Assembly: GCA_030015575.1 (NCBI GenBank)
Contig: CM057340.1
Coordinates: 756,469,632-756,533,631 of the forward strand
From: Agapanthus africanus
Taxonomy: Eukaryota > Streptophyta > Magnoliopsida > Asparagales > Amaryllidaceae
Length of the DNA: 64,000 nucleotides
Direction: 5' to 3'
Position numbers and translations under genes: made by a program. Positions 46,901-58,688 of the stretch are shown here, in pieces. Numbering within the stretch: position 1 is the stretch's first letter; each line of letters starts with the position of its first letter. The notes beneath the pieces were generated by a model, which saw nothing but the letters and a program-made list of their open reading frames with translations, did not search any database and was not told where the DNA came from.

Positions 46901-48150
46901 GGAAAACCCATAAAAATTGAAAAATTTCAAAAATTATAAAAATTATTGTATTCAATTTTTGCTAATTGACTAGAGTTTGACAAATAGGTTAACTAGCTAG
47001 GAAAAACTAGATCTTAGACTTAGTAAATTAAAAACCCTAAAATTAACCTTCCTTAAAATTTAACGGTAGAAAGTATATGCCTTGTAGTTTATTTAGAAAT
47101 AGGCAAATTTTGGGTTCACTTCTTAGGCTAAGTCGAAACAAGGGAAGAGTATTGATGTTCTTATTAGAGTATAAGTTTGAAAAATAGTTCCTAGCTTAAG
47201 TCTAGATTCTGAAAACGTATACCCTACAAAATGCACAATCACGCACCTTGAAACTTGGAATAGTAGAAGAGACCTTGAAATGCTCTTGTCTAAAGTCCTT
47301 AGTACAATGAAAATAAAAGAAAAAAAAGAAAAAAAGTGAATAAAGAATAAAAAAAATGGACACTGGTTTTTGTGATTACTTAAGGCTGCAAAAATAGAAA
47401 AATATTTAGCGAGGGTGCTTCATCACCTAGTGCCTTAGACCAACTGGTTTGGGAGTCACTGCTAAAAGTCTTGGGTGTTGCAAGACTAGGAATTACACTT
47501 AAATGTGCAAACACATTTTTTAATCGGTCGTTGGTACCTCAAGAAGTATTAACGGTCGCATGAAGGATGTGTAAACAAAATTCAATTAAAAATTCACCAT
47601 TTAAGAAGTGCTTTGGACAACGGACGAGAGTATGATTGCTTGATTTGAATTTCCAAGTGTAGGGGTGATTTATACACACACGTAGGGGTATGTGATTGGA
47701 GTTTAGATGAGGGAAAGGGATGAAAAATAGAACTTGTATTTTTAATAGAGTTGATAGAAATTCCTGAGTGGAGATGTAACCCTAGAAGGAAAACTTAAGA
47801 AATGCTGAAAGCTAAGTAATTCTATAGAACATATATAATCTTAAGTTAAATAATGTGAAAATGTGAAGAATGTGGGTGGATAATTTACGAGTCGATGATA
47901 ATAGAATTCTTAGTTAGAAAACCTAATTGGAGAACAAAAATCAATGGGCTGAATTGATAGGATTTTGTGGGTAGTATCCGCTGAAAACCCTCAGGAGACA
48001 ACACTCCTCCTACTAGGGACAGCTAGAGGTTTAACGGCTTGTTGCACGAGCTCAGTGCAATCGCGTTTCCCTGCGAAAGTGTGGTTAGGATTTTAGTGAA
48101 TAAAAAATAAGTTTGCTCGAGGATGAGCAAAAGATAAGTTTGGGGGTATT
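43945..48150 (+). mobile_element. Element G: internal region of unit 2
   Basis: Primer site (43947), leader with a GC-rich CGGCGGATCCGCGG block (44286-44335), ORF1 region (about 44775-45800), ORF2 region (about 45800-46650) and 3' non-coding tail with the three AAGTTTGGGGG motifs (46644, 46824, 48136). Same order as unit 1. The ORF regions of this copy are better preserved than those of unit 1. Nothing here encodes polymerase or integrase. Confidence 0.85.
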
Positions 48151-49113
48151 TGTTCATACCATAATATTGTAATATTATATTCCCTATTCTTATTCTTTTT
48201 ATAAATAAACAGGTGCTTTTGACGCATATCTGCTACATATTACAGGTTACAGGTTCTTGGAGCGAAAACATTGAAAAAGACAAAAGACGACACAAAAAAG
48301 AGACTTTTGACCAACAAATAGAAGGATCTTGATCAAGCCTACACAAAAGATCAGTACAAGGCAACGCAAGGTCCAAGATTACAAAGCAAACGGTTAAAAG
48401 TCCACAGCAATTGTTCATTGGAGATCTGGAAGAAATAGAGAAGGCAAATTAAATAAAGATCCAAAGAAATAAAAAGCCCAAGAAGCCCAGAATCAGTTCC
48501 AAAATTTCCAGACATAAAATTTTACCAAAGCTTGAAGTCTACTTTGACTAGGTCTTCCTAAGGATATTTTGGTAAATGCAGACGTGCGAATCAATTTTAA
48601 CCTAGGGTTTCTATGTCCTATAAATAGAACCCAAATCATTGTATTTTCTTATGCCTCCCTGTGCCTCTTTTTATCAATAAAATTTAGATTTCTTTTGGAG
48701 AGCATCGATGCCTCTTTTCATTTCAAAATTTCAGACCTGACAAGTCTTGTGTTGATGTTTGGAGAGAGCCATCTGTAAAGTAAGTAGTTAATTTCAATTC
48801 TTGCCCTAGGTAATTTTTCATTCTCTGCCCTAGTATAAATTTAATTTCTTGCCCTAGTTAGATCTTTAATTCCTCGCCCTAGTTAAATTTAATTCTTTGC
48901 CTTAGATAAATGATAGATTTAGTTTTTAGATTTAATAAGAAATCCGAACACCCATCGGAATTAACTCGTAAGAGTGATTAGGAAATTCACAACATCCCTG
49001 TGGACCGACCCGTATTTACCGGCTAGCTTCATGCGACGCCGTTCTTGATTGCGGTTACAAATATTTTTGATCTATCTTTTAGAAAGCGCATGCTCGCTAA
49101 ATCACTCAAATCA
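48151..49113 (+). mobile_element. Element G: LTR3
   Basis: 963 bases beginning TGTTCATACC. It lacks the 359-base duplication and inverted arm of LTR1 and LTR2, so it has one TATA box (48619-48627). Its last ~50 bases also differ, ending CACTCAAATCA. GGTCC follows at once and F's pol resumes, so the end is well fixed. Confidence 0.85.
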
Positions 49114-49118
49114 GGTCC

Positions 49119-49985
49119 CTAAAAAGTCTGGCATCACGGTCATCACTAATGAGGCTAATGAATTAATCCAAAGACGCACCCAAACTGGGTGGCGCGTATG
49201 TATTGATTACAGGAAACTCAATGCCGCAACGAGAAAAGATCATTTCCCTCTACCTTTCATTGACCAGATGTTAGAACGATTAGCGGGACATGAATACTAC
49301 TGTTTCTTAGACGGATACTCTGGCTATAACCAGGTCCCCATCGCCGAAAAGGATCAAGATAAAACCACTTTTACTTGTCCTTTCGGAACTTTTGCTTATA
49401 GACGCATGCCCTTTGGGTTATGCAACGCTCCCGCTACATTTCAGCGGTGCATGATGGGGATATTTTCAGATATGGTGGAAAATTTTCTAGAAATTTTTAT
49501 GGACGATTTCTCCATTTTTGGGGACTCCTTTGAGGACTGCCTTCGTAATCTTGACGCGGTTCTTACCCGCTGCAATGATAAGAACTTGACTTTGAATTGG
49601 GAAAAATGCCATTTCATGGTCCAAGAAGATATTGTACTTGGACATATAATTTCACGAAAAGGTATTGAGGTTGACAGAGCTAAAATAAATGTCATTCAAA
49701 ACCTCCCTCGTCCCAACTGCGTCAAAGATATACGATCCTTCCTTAGTCATGCAGGATTTTATAAGAGATTTATTAAGGACTTTAGCAAAATTGCTAGACC
49801 CTTAACTCTTCTATTGGCCAAGGACACTACTTTTCACTTCGATTCGGATTGTGAGGCTGCTTTTGAATTGCTTAAAGAATCACTCACTACAGCCCTCGTT
49901 CTATCATCTCCGGATTGGAACCATCCGTTCGAGCTTATGTGTGATGCATCAGATTTTGCTATTGGTGCCGTCTTAGGATAGCATA
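49119..49985 (+). mobile_element. Element F: reverse transcriptase region
   Basis: Continues F's pol beyond G. RT landmarks in order: WRVCIDYRKLNAATRKDHFP, FLDGYSGYNQV, TFACPFGT-like motif, RRMPFGLCNAPATFQRCM, the catalytic IFMDDFSIFG, the LGHIISRKGIEVDRAK block and the RSFLSHAGFYKRFIKDFSKI connection region. These are diagnostic of Ty3/gypsy RT, and the wording is that of Athila/Tat. RT copies the RNA into DNA inside the particle. Confidence 0.92.
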
Positions 49986-50300
49986 TTGATAAGATGCTAC
50001 ATGTAATTTACTATGCAAGTAGGACCTTGAATGATGCACAAATAAATTACACAACTACCGAGAAAGAACTCTTGGCAGTTGTATTTGCATTAGAGAAATT
50101 CAGGCCTTACTTGATTGGCTCGCCTATTGTGGTTTACACAGATCACTCCGCCCTACGACATCTTTTATCGAAGAAGGATGCGAAGGCCAGGCTAACACGT
50201 TGGATCCTATTGATACAAGAATTTGATCTTGTCATCAAAGATATGAGTGGATGTGAAAACGTTGTAGCCGACCATCTTTCACGCATCACTTCTTCACCAA
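49986..50300 (+). mobile_element. Element F: RNase H region
   Basis: [20 protein letters not shown], then [20 protein letters not shown] and [20 protein letters not shown], ending [11 protein letters not shown]. This is the usual RNase H block of Ty3/gypsy pol, directly after RT. RNase H removes the RNA strand during reverse transcription. Confidence 0.9.
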
Positions 50301-51660
50301 CTTTGACCGTGCCGATAAATGACTCATTTCCTGACGAACAGCTCTTGACTGTATCCTACGAACCTTGGTTCGTGGATATCGTGAACTATCTTGCGACGGG
50401 ACTTATTCCTAGCAATTGGTCGAAACAAGACAAATTTCGATTTCTATCCCAAGTAAAATATTTTTACAGGGATGAACCTTATCTATTCAAGTATTGTTCC
50501 GATCAAATCATTCGCAGGTGTGTCCCTAACGATGAATTCAAGAGCGTGTTATTATTTTGTCATGATCAGGCATGCGGCGGTCATTTTGGTTCTCGAAAAA
50601 CGGCGGAGAAAGTTTTGCAATGTGGCTTTTATTGGCCAACATTATTTAAAGATGCATATGAACATTGCAAAACTTGTCCGCGATGTCAGCATTTGGGTCG
50701 GATTTCACGAAGGAACGAGATGCCGCTCCAACCTATATTGGTTGTGGAAATATTCGATGTGTGGGGTATTGATTTTATGGGCCCTTTTCCCAACTCTTTT
50801 GGGAATCTATATATCTTGTTAGCGGTTGATTATGTCTCGAAATGGGTGGAAGCTATACCTTGTCGCACTAATGACAACAAAGTTGTCATTAAGTTCCTTA
50901 AAGAAAATATTTTTTCGCGATTCGGACACCTTCGCGCTATAATTAGCGACAACGGGACACATTTCTGTAATCGGTCTTTCGAGACACTGATGCGGAAATA
51001 TTCAATCACTCACAAGCTTTCTACGCCCTATCATCCCCAAACGAGCGGGCAGGCTGAGATCTCAAATAGGCAGATCAAACAAATCTTGGAGAAGACGGTT
51101 TCTAAGAACCGTAAAGATTAGTCAACCAAATTGACGGATGCTCTTTAGGCATTCCGCACCGCTTATAAGACCGATCTTGGTATGTCTCCATACCGCCTAG
51201 TGTTTGGGAAGGCATGCCACCTTCCCGTCGAGATCGAACATAAAGCAATGTGGGCTATTAAAGAGCTTAATTTTGATCTTGATCATGCAGGCAGCTATCG
51301 GAAGCTGCAATTGAATGAGCTAAGCGAACTCCGCGATGAAGTTTACGATAATGCGGTGATAGTAAAGAACAGGACTAAAGTGTTCCACGATAAAAATCTT
51401 TTTAGAAAAACCTTCACATCGGGGCAATAAGTCCTTCTTTACGATTCCCGTCTCCAGCTTCATCTGGGTAAGCTTAAATCTCGTTGGAAAGGACCTTTTG
51501 TGGTGCGGTATGTACACCCGCACGGGGCAGTTGAAGTCGAAAATTTGAAAAACGGTTCAATTTTTAAAGTAAATGGGCATAGATTAAAACCGTATTTTTT
51601 TGCTGACCCCGCGGATGATCTCCTGTTTTTACAAGAGCCGCTTTATCAAAACTAAATTTC
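50301..51660 (+). mobile_element. Element F: integrase region
   Basis: An H-H-C-C zinc domain (near 50560-50690: [11 protein letters not shown] ... CKTCPRC), then the catalytic core with [26 protein letters not shown] and IISDNGTHF, and a conserved E downstream in the [16 protein letters not shown] block. The C-terminal part has [29 protein letters not shown] and the Athila-style tail GAVEVEN ... [11 protein letters not shown] near 51530-51600. Integrase inserts the DNA copy. No chromodomain is seen, which fits Athila. Confidence 0.9.
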
Positions 51661-53028
51661 CTCCGCATCACCTCCATGTTTTGGTAACTTTTTCTCATTT
51701 TAAGAATGGAGGTGAGTGAAAATGGATTTAATTGAATATCTGTGCGTGTCAAAGAACAAGTTTGGGGGAATTTTTCATTTAACTATTATTTTACCCCTTG
51801 TATCTCTCCCCCAGTATACAGGTTCATGCTCTCAAAAGACCACATCAGTGAGGACACCGCTGAAAACAGGTTTGGGGGGGGGGTTTGCATTCACTGAATT
51901 ATCTTTGACACTGAGCATTCAAAATTTTTTTTTTTTTTAACAAAAGAGTAGAAAGTGAAAAATTACATCCAAAATATAGGAATAGTTTAAGAAAACCAAG
52001 AAAATTAGAAGTTTTCTTAAACGAACTGGTAATAAGTAGTTATGAGCTGTTGTCCCAAGGGTTAGTAAGATGAAGGAAGTCACTAATCTGAGGATAAAAA
52101 TAAGTCTGAAAAATAGTTTCTATTCTGAAAGCCAAACATTTGAATGTTGATACCCTACTATATGCACTTACACACGTCTTGAAATTCGGGATAGTAGAGG
52201 ATACCTTGAAATGCTCTTGTCTAAAAGCCAAAGTATGAAGGAAATGAAAAAAAATGAAGAAAATATAAAATGGTGAAAAGAGAAAAATGAACACTGGTTT
52301 TGTTATCGCCAAGGCAGCAATAAAAAATATAGCGAGGGTGCCTCTTCACCTAGTGCCCTAAGGCCAACTGGTCTGGGAGTCACTGCTAAGTCTTAGGTGG
52401 TGCAAGACGAGGAAAATACTATCATCTAATCTGCAAAGCACATGAGTAATCGGTCGGTTAGTACCTCAAGAAGTATTAACGGTCGCATGAAAATGTGTGA
52501 GGAAATCTAAATATTCATCAAGTTAAAAAGTACTGAGGTAGATGGACAAGAGTATGATAGTTTGAATTGAATTCTCCGAGTGTAGGGATGTTCTATTCAC
52601 ACACGTAAGGGTATATGATCGATGCTTGGATGAAAGGTAGGAATGAAGAATAAAGGCGATGTTTTATTGAGGGATGATGTGATTTCTAACATTTTTTCAT
52701 GACTATTAAGATAGGGCTCATAACAACTGAAAAGCTAGTGTAGTTGGAAACTCTTATTTTCAAAGTCTTTCTTTTATAGTTCTTATCTTTATATGTAAAT
52801 TTCACCATCTCTCTTTTGTTATTGGATTTTGTGGGTGTAATCCGCTGAAAACCCTCAGGAGACAACACTCCTCCTACTAGGGACACCTAGAGGTTTAACG
52901 GCTTGTTGCACGTGGTCAGTGCAATCGTGTTTGCCTACGAAAGTGTGCTTAGTTTTCTCCTTTCTTTTTCTCCTTCTCTTGAATAAACTAGTTTGCTCGG
53001 GACGATCAAAGATAAGTTTAGGGGTATT
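51661..53028 (+). mobile_element. Element F: 3' non-coding region
   Basis: No envelope-like frame. Three purine-rich motifs occur (AAGTTTGGGGG at about 51758, GGTTTGGGGGG at about 51868, AAGTTTAGGGG at about 53015). The last abuts the 3' LTR as polypurine tract. From 52130 to 52960 the sequence aligns in blocks with G's two tails. The inverted repeat TTGCAC/GTGCAA is at 52906-52924, with a loop sequence different from G's. Confidence 0.85.
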
Positions 53029-54470
53029 TGTTCAGTTGATAAAACTGCACATTTGTTATTATATTTTTCCTACTATTTCCATATTAAAAAAGGTCTTTAT
53101 TATAATATATCATACATATGAGGGTTTATGTGTAAAAATACTATTTTCCATGTGTTGATATATTATAATTAGAATTTGGTAAGAAAATGTATGCAAATAA
53201 TATCATTGACTAAATCCTAGTAGAACAAAGTCTCCTAAATATTATTTAAATTGTTGTGCAGAATTTTTCCAAGTTGTTGTGCAGAATTTTTCCAAGAAAT
53301 CAAGTTGTTAAAGAAAACTTGCCTAATTAAGAAAGTAAAACTTGGAGACCATATCTGGCAGCAACCACGAGAAGATTTCCATGATACAAAAGTTCCAAGG
53401 ATCGCCAAATGTCACAAGGACAGAGCCCCTGAAGTTTGATGAAGGGACGAGATTAAAAGGCCGTGGATCCGCGGCCATACCACCCTTGGGCCGCGGATCC
53501 GCGACATGATTGATGAGTTAGGGGCTGCGCAAATTTTGGGTGAATCTTTACAGCTATTTCCCTAATTTGGAAGCAAAGGTTTCTGGCTTTGGACTATAAA
53601 TAGGGACCGAGAGCCTTTTGGAAAATTATCAAGCCGACGCGATCACGAAGTCTAAGACGGCTCACGCATCCAGGCTGATCATCAACTGTTCGTCTACCTC
53701 CTTAGAAGAGATCGAGAAACAACTAGTACTTCTAAGGAATCAAAGTGTAATGAATTTTGTTGATTAATAAAGGTAGCTTTTTTTTTCTTATTCTATTTCT
53801 TCATAGTTTAATTATGCAATTTCTTTCCATTTCTTTTTCTCCCAACATGCGCGAGTAATTCTCCGCTTGTTAGGGTTCGTAGGATTAGGGTAGGCTAATG
53901 GATGATGAACATCCCTAAACCCTTTTTAAGTCCTATAAAGTTTATGAACTTTATCAAAAGAATCATTAACATCCTAATCGGGCGCGCTAACAATACTTTG
54001 CTAGTTCCGACCGCGATTAGAGATTAGATTAATGATTGTTTTGGTAAAGGCTAGATATGAACGGAGTTCCGTGTCGAGATAAGGGTTAAGAGTGGGATTC
54101 CTTTTCCCTCCAGAAACCCTAATCTACACGCATCACCGTCGTTCTAGTTTTAAATCTATTAAAGGATAAAAAGGGTAACTTTTAATTAATCGTCCATAAC
54201 TACTAAATCCTAATGAACCTACAAGCCCTCTTATTATATTAACTACATTTCTAAAATAATCTAGATCCATATATTTTGCATTCTTGCTTAACGTAGATCT
54301 AGAAACAATTCCACAAATTTTTTTATCCCTCCTCTCTTTCAACACATCTAAAGTAAGAGTAAAAGATTCAACGTTTCCCTGAGGACGACCCGTACTCATC
54401 TCGGTCTAGCTACACGCGACACCGTTATTGATTGCGGTTACACTACAAACACACTTTTTCGTACCGATCA
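53029..54470 (+). mobile_element. Element F: 3' LTR
   Basis: 1442 bases, TGTTCAGTTG to GTACCGATCA, aligned end to end with 31830-33283. The TATA box is at 53595-53603. GGCGT follows at 54471-54475 and LTR E resumes. Confidence 0.9.
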
Positions 54471-54837
54471 GGCGTCGTATATTCTTATTTGCGTGGTTGT
54501 GATTCTGCCAATTGGCGAAGAGCTAGCTTCCGCTTGGGATGCCTATATTATTGTTATGTATTGCTTTTGGATCAAAATTTACGAAAGAGGTGCTGCCCAA
54601 ATTTCAAATGACGAAAAGGTTTTTAATTATAGTATACAACCCACTTATATTTTCATATAATATTACTTATACTTTTAAAGAAGAACTTGATTTCATTATA
54701 CCTTTATTTCAAAAATTCACCTCCATTATTTTCCTAGAAAGGTTTAGATTTCTGGACTTTCGGTTTGGATTACTGTGGGGTCCTATAAAGTTCACGTGAT
54801 TCAAGTGCCGGTCACGTGCCAATTCCGGGTCATGACA

Positions 54838-55042
54838 TACATGTAGAAGGAGAGAATTGAAGTTAAGGATTCAAAAGTCGAGAGGTTATATTTAAGGAAG
54901 TCAAAAATGAAGTTCAAGATGGATTCAAGGAATATGATGAGATTTAAAGGAAAGGTTAAACGTAGTTGGATTTCAAAATTCTTGTAATATATTTCTTTGG
55001 AAGGTCATGCAGAACCGACCTTTATAGTCCGCTAATAAAACC
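54838..55042 (-). mobile_element. Element H: internal region, right half
   Basis: Resumes H after solo LTR E. Blocks AAGGATTCAAAAGT, TTCAAGATGGATTCAAGGAA and the end near AATAAAACC match A's internal region at 15480-15679. Non-coding. Confidence 0.7.
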
Positions 55043-55830
55043 TGTCACGCCCCGCTTCCCAAAAGATAGAAGCATGCACGTGATGAGTTCCGTGACTTAT
55101 TTATACCGAGAAGGGTATTTCTCGAAATAAATACGATAAGCGTGTTATAAGAAATATAAATATATAACAAGAATAAAGCAAGAGAATTAAAATCCAATTA
55201 CAATTATTACATTCAAATTCCATAATGTTCAAACAGATGATAAGAGTGTGTAAATAAGATACAATGAAATAAAATAACGAAGCTCGAACAAATAGGCATA
55301 CTGAAAAGTAAAGGCTGAAGGTAAGACTAGTAATCTGCCTATGATGACAGCTGAGAGTATTCCTCCTCGGTTGGCACAATCTCCTTTGTAAATAAGCCAC
55401 CTGATAAACATTCCCAAGGAAGAAAGAAAACAAGGAATGCTCGTCAGCGAACTTGCGCTCGGAAAGTCCCCAATAAAGGTATAATGATAAAAGTGAGAAA
55501 AGAAAAGCATATAAGTATAAACGAATATCATGAAGCAACGAGCAAGTATGAGATAGCAATTAAACATGAAAACTATATAAGTATGGCAATTCTATATAAC
55601 TATAGCAATTGTATGGGTACGTGTTTGTTGTAGTGCGATAGTGAAGGTATGCGTGTATACGAGAGTAGTCCGTCAAACTCACGGACCAACAACATGTAGA
55701 ATTAAGCTCCGTCAAATCCAGGGAACAATGGCACACAAGATTCAAGTTAAGTGATTTTTAGTGGACTCTCGTGCCACGTCATACATTTATGACCAAACTA
55801 CCCCTTTTCCCCGCTGTTCCTGCCAAAATT
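55043..55830 (-). mobile_element. Element H: right-hand (5') LTR, recognisable part
   Basis: TGTCACGCCCCGCTTCCC at the left edge equals the start of A's LTRs. Homology to A (5150-5810) and, inverted, to B's LTR continues in blocks such as GTCAGCGAAC...CGCTCGG and CTCGTGCCA to about 55800. After that A-like sequence stops. Where this LTR ends on the right is not clear. Confidence 0.65.
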
Positions 55831-55893
55831 TGACGCTCAAAGTTAAAGTTTCACCAAGTCAATGAACAAACGCTAAGGTAAAAGTGTCAATCC

Positions 55894-55993
55894 AGGCTGC
55901 ACATGCACGCCACGTGCAAAGCACGTGGTGCAAGCCGCCGAGCCGGCTGCGCATGCGCACCACGTGCAAAGCACGTGGCGTAAGCCACGTGTG
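55894..55993. repeat. 50-base tandem repeat with CACGTGCAAAGCACGTG dyad
   Basis: Two tandem units starting GGCTGCRCATGCRC, each containing CACGTGCAAAGCACGTG, an inverted repeat with a three-base loop. Single copies of the dyad recur at about 57511-57527, with relaxed versions at 56868-56890 and 57411-57437. Confidence 0.85.
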
Positions 55994-58429
55994 GGGTTGA
56001 AGCGCATGCTTCAATCAGAGCTTAAGCTCTATTTGAAAAAATATTTTCCCTATTTTTCTTAAACAGAAAAATATTTTCTTATTAACAAGAAATCTTTTTG
56101 GATTAATGATCCAACGGTGCTTAAACACCACCTGTTGATCTTAAGATCAATTGGAGATTTCTTAATTAGAGATTCTCTTAAGCTAGTTAACAATCCCCTC
56201 TCCTATAAATAGTAGAGCGGGGGATTAATCTCCAAAGAGAGAAAACTCCCAATAAGGTGAAGAAAAGAGACCTATTCTTCTGCAAGTTTTTCTCCTTCCT
56301 CCAAAACCCTTGGTAAGGAGATCAATCTCTATTGAAAAAGAAGGTTAATCTTCAAACAAGAACTTACGTTCTTCCTTTGAATCATAGATCTTTAAGTCAA
56401 ATCTCCTCCTTATCGAGAACTTAAGCTCTCATTGAGGGATTTTCAATCGTAAGATTTAGGGTTTGAAGGAAAACTTAGGAACCTCTCCACCAAAAACAGA
56501 TGAAAAATCATATTTTGAAGCCTTTGCTTCATTGAAAACTATCGCTTTCCTCATAATGCGCACCCTAGAAAAGAGGCATGCACACTCAAAGAAAATCACC
56601 GAAGGTTCGACTTCATTGAAAATATGGTTTTCTAAAAAGCAGTCCTCTCTGCAAAAGCTAGAGCACACCCAATAGAGTTGTGCATCTGCATGGAAAGGTA
56701 GTGCCACGTGCTATAGAGAATAGACTTCGGTCGTTTGAAAACAAAAGCTTTCTTGAAAAATTAGGGCGCACCCTAACCTTTGACGCACTCCCTAAAATTT
56801 GGACCATGCGATTCGACACGTGATATATACACGTGCGCAAGTAGAAATCACTTTCTATAAGGATGTGCACACCATGTGCTATGCACGTGCGCTCTCCTAT
56901 AGAAAAAATGCTTTGCGTACACATGCGCAATTATCGACTTCAAATAAAGTCAAGTCCCATTGAGAATTATGCAAAGGCATGCGCACCTAGTGCTATACAC
57001 ATGCATCGATTCTATGCGCATCCACAGTACGCAAGCGTATATGATACCAAGCCAAAACTTGTAGACTTAGCAAAATAAACTAAATATGGAAGCTTATGCT
57101 TCATATGTGATCTAATGATCAACAGAGAATATTTTCTCAAATTTAAGACCCTGTTATCTAAATTGATCTTAATCTAAGACAAGATTAACGATCTTTAGAT
57201 CAAACTCAAATACCTGTGAATGGATGGACCTCACAAATGTGAGAAATACAACATAAGTTAACTCCCGTTGCAAAACCATGACACCAATGTGGAATCTAAA
57301 ACTCCAAATCTAAAATATATACGAATTTGGACTAATCCGCACTCTACGGGTGACTGTTCCTGCCCAAAAGTGTGCACCCAACAGATGCGCACTTGGAAAA
57401 AATCATTGAGTGCCATGTGCATGTGTAAAACACGTGCGCTTATGCCAGATCTTTAAGATGCGCATGTAGTATCTTCGCAAGTGGCAAACTACTATTTCCA
57501 GGACATACAACACGTGCAAAGCACGTGCACAAGCGTACCCTGACCATAGCCGGTCCCATTATAGAAGAAAATCTTCTATTAAATAATAAATATATAATAA
57601 TAATAATAATAACAAATCAAATTAAATGAATTCATGGATCGAAGGTCCAACGGTGCGCATGCATCACAAATCGATCCAACAGTGCGCAAGCGCACCCTAT
57701 AAAACAAACGTTTCTAACAAGAAATAAATCTTGTTATTAAGGATTTAAATTTTTATTTAGAAGAAAAATTTTCTGTTGGTTAAAATACCTTAACAAACAG
57801 ATCGATGAATCTTAATCAAACGGTGCACACGCCACCTTTAATTGATATGAATCAATTAAATAAATTTAAAATCAAATTGAGATCAAAATAATTCTAATAA
57901 TTAGGAACAAACCCTAATTTTTCCTCTCCTATAAATAAGAGCCTCATACATAGTAAAAGGATACTGCAGACCTGCATAAGCTCAAGAGCAAAAATTCTCA
58001 TCTTCTTCAACCTTCGACTAGGTAAAAAAAAGAAAAAATAAAGGAAAAGAAGAAGAAGACGAAGACTTCTCCTCACCCAAAAAGCTACGGTTTAAAAAAA
58101 TGAAAAGAAGAAGCTTTTACTTTACATAGAAGCCTTCGCTTCTTTTCGAATCTATTGATTCACAATACAAAAGATCAAAAGATCTTAGGGTTGATATCTC
58201 TTTTTACAAAAAAATTCAACTTTTGTGAAAGATTAGTCCTAAAATTTAAGAAAAACCCCGTTAAGGATGCCTATGTATCATAAAAGTTGAAGCTTTTGCT
58301 TCTTGATAAAAAAAGAAGAGAGAAAGAGAAGAAAAAGAAAAGAAAAATCAAAAAACAAAAGCCTTTGCTTCTTTTGAAAGCTTTTGCTTTGTTTACAGTG
58401 AGCACTCTAATCTAGGGTGTAATTGATAA

Positions 58430-58653
58430 ATACTGCCTATGAAGGCATGCGCATCATGTGATATCTACGTGAGCGCACTTGAAAAATACTGCCTATGAAG
58501 GCATGCGCATCATGTGATATCCACATGAGCGCACTTGATAAATATTGCCCATGAGGGTATGCGCGTCACGTACCATACACATGAGCGCAAACAGAAGATG
58601 ATGCTTATGAAAGCATGTGCATCATGTGCTAAACACATGAGTGCAAGTAAAAA

Positions 58654-58655
<2 letters not shown>
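58430..58655. repeat. 60-base tandem array of GCATGCGCATCATGTG units
   Basis: Four units of about 60 bases, each with (G)GCATGCGCATCATGTGAT followed by CACATGAGCGCA or CTACGTGAGCGCA. An (AT)n run at 58657-58684 follows. The units are related to the CACGTG dyads upstream. Confidence 0.85.

Positions 58656-58688
<33 letters not shown>

Larger units (their letters stand above)
37169..49113 (+). mobile_element. Element G: non-autonomous Athila-related element as a tandem dimer
   Basis: Three LTRs (37169-38455, 42658-43944, 48151-49113) alternate with two internal regions of about 4.2 kb. GGTCC flanks the whole. Both internal regions start with a tRNA-Asp-type primer site (TGGCGCCGTTACCGGGGAT at 38458 and 43947) and end with AAGTTTGGGGGTATT before the next LTR. 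There is no gag core, protease, RT or integrase. The two 5.49 kb LTR-plus-internal units are nearly identical (about 1-2 differences per 100 by eye), so dimer formation is recent. The best-supported explanation is unequal recombination between the LTRs of one insertion. Confidence 0.88.
31830..54470 (+). mobile_element. Element F: Athila-lineage Ty3/gypsy element
   Basis: LTRs 31830-33283 and 53029-54470, with flanking GGCGT (31825-31829 and 54471-54475). Primer site, gag, protease, RT, RNase H and integrase occur in the standard Ty3/gypsy order, followed by a ~1.4 kb non-coding tail. I see no envelope-like frame, which some Athila members have. Element G splits pol. By eye the LTRs differ by roughly 3-4%, so the insertion is of moderate age. 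The element is broken, with about half a dozen lesions besides G. Confidence 0.9.
27964..54837 (+). mobile_element. Solo LTR E, carrying element F
   Basis: Starts TGTAACATTTTAAAA and ends CGGGTCATGACA. Own sequence is 27964-31829 and 54471-54837, about 4.2 kb. There is no internal domain or second LTR, and H's internal region resumes directly after it, so it is a solo LTR. J is a diverged relative on the other strand. Microsatellites (CA/TA near 29700), a 70-base minisatellite and an (ATT)n stretch near 31310 lie within it. The 28389-28918 frames on both strands are non-coding LTR sequence. Confidence 0.7.

Noticed and set aside
51661-53028. Envelope-like gene in the Athila element
   Set aside because: Some Athila members carry one after pol, but no frame of useful length, signal peptide or membrane segment appears here.
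24133-54837. J (24133) and the LTR end at 54837 as the two LTRs of one element
   Set aside because: They are homologous but in opposite orientation, so they cannot be an LTR pair.
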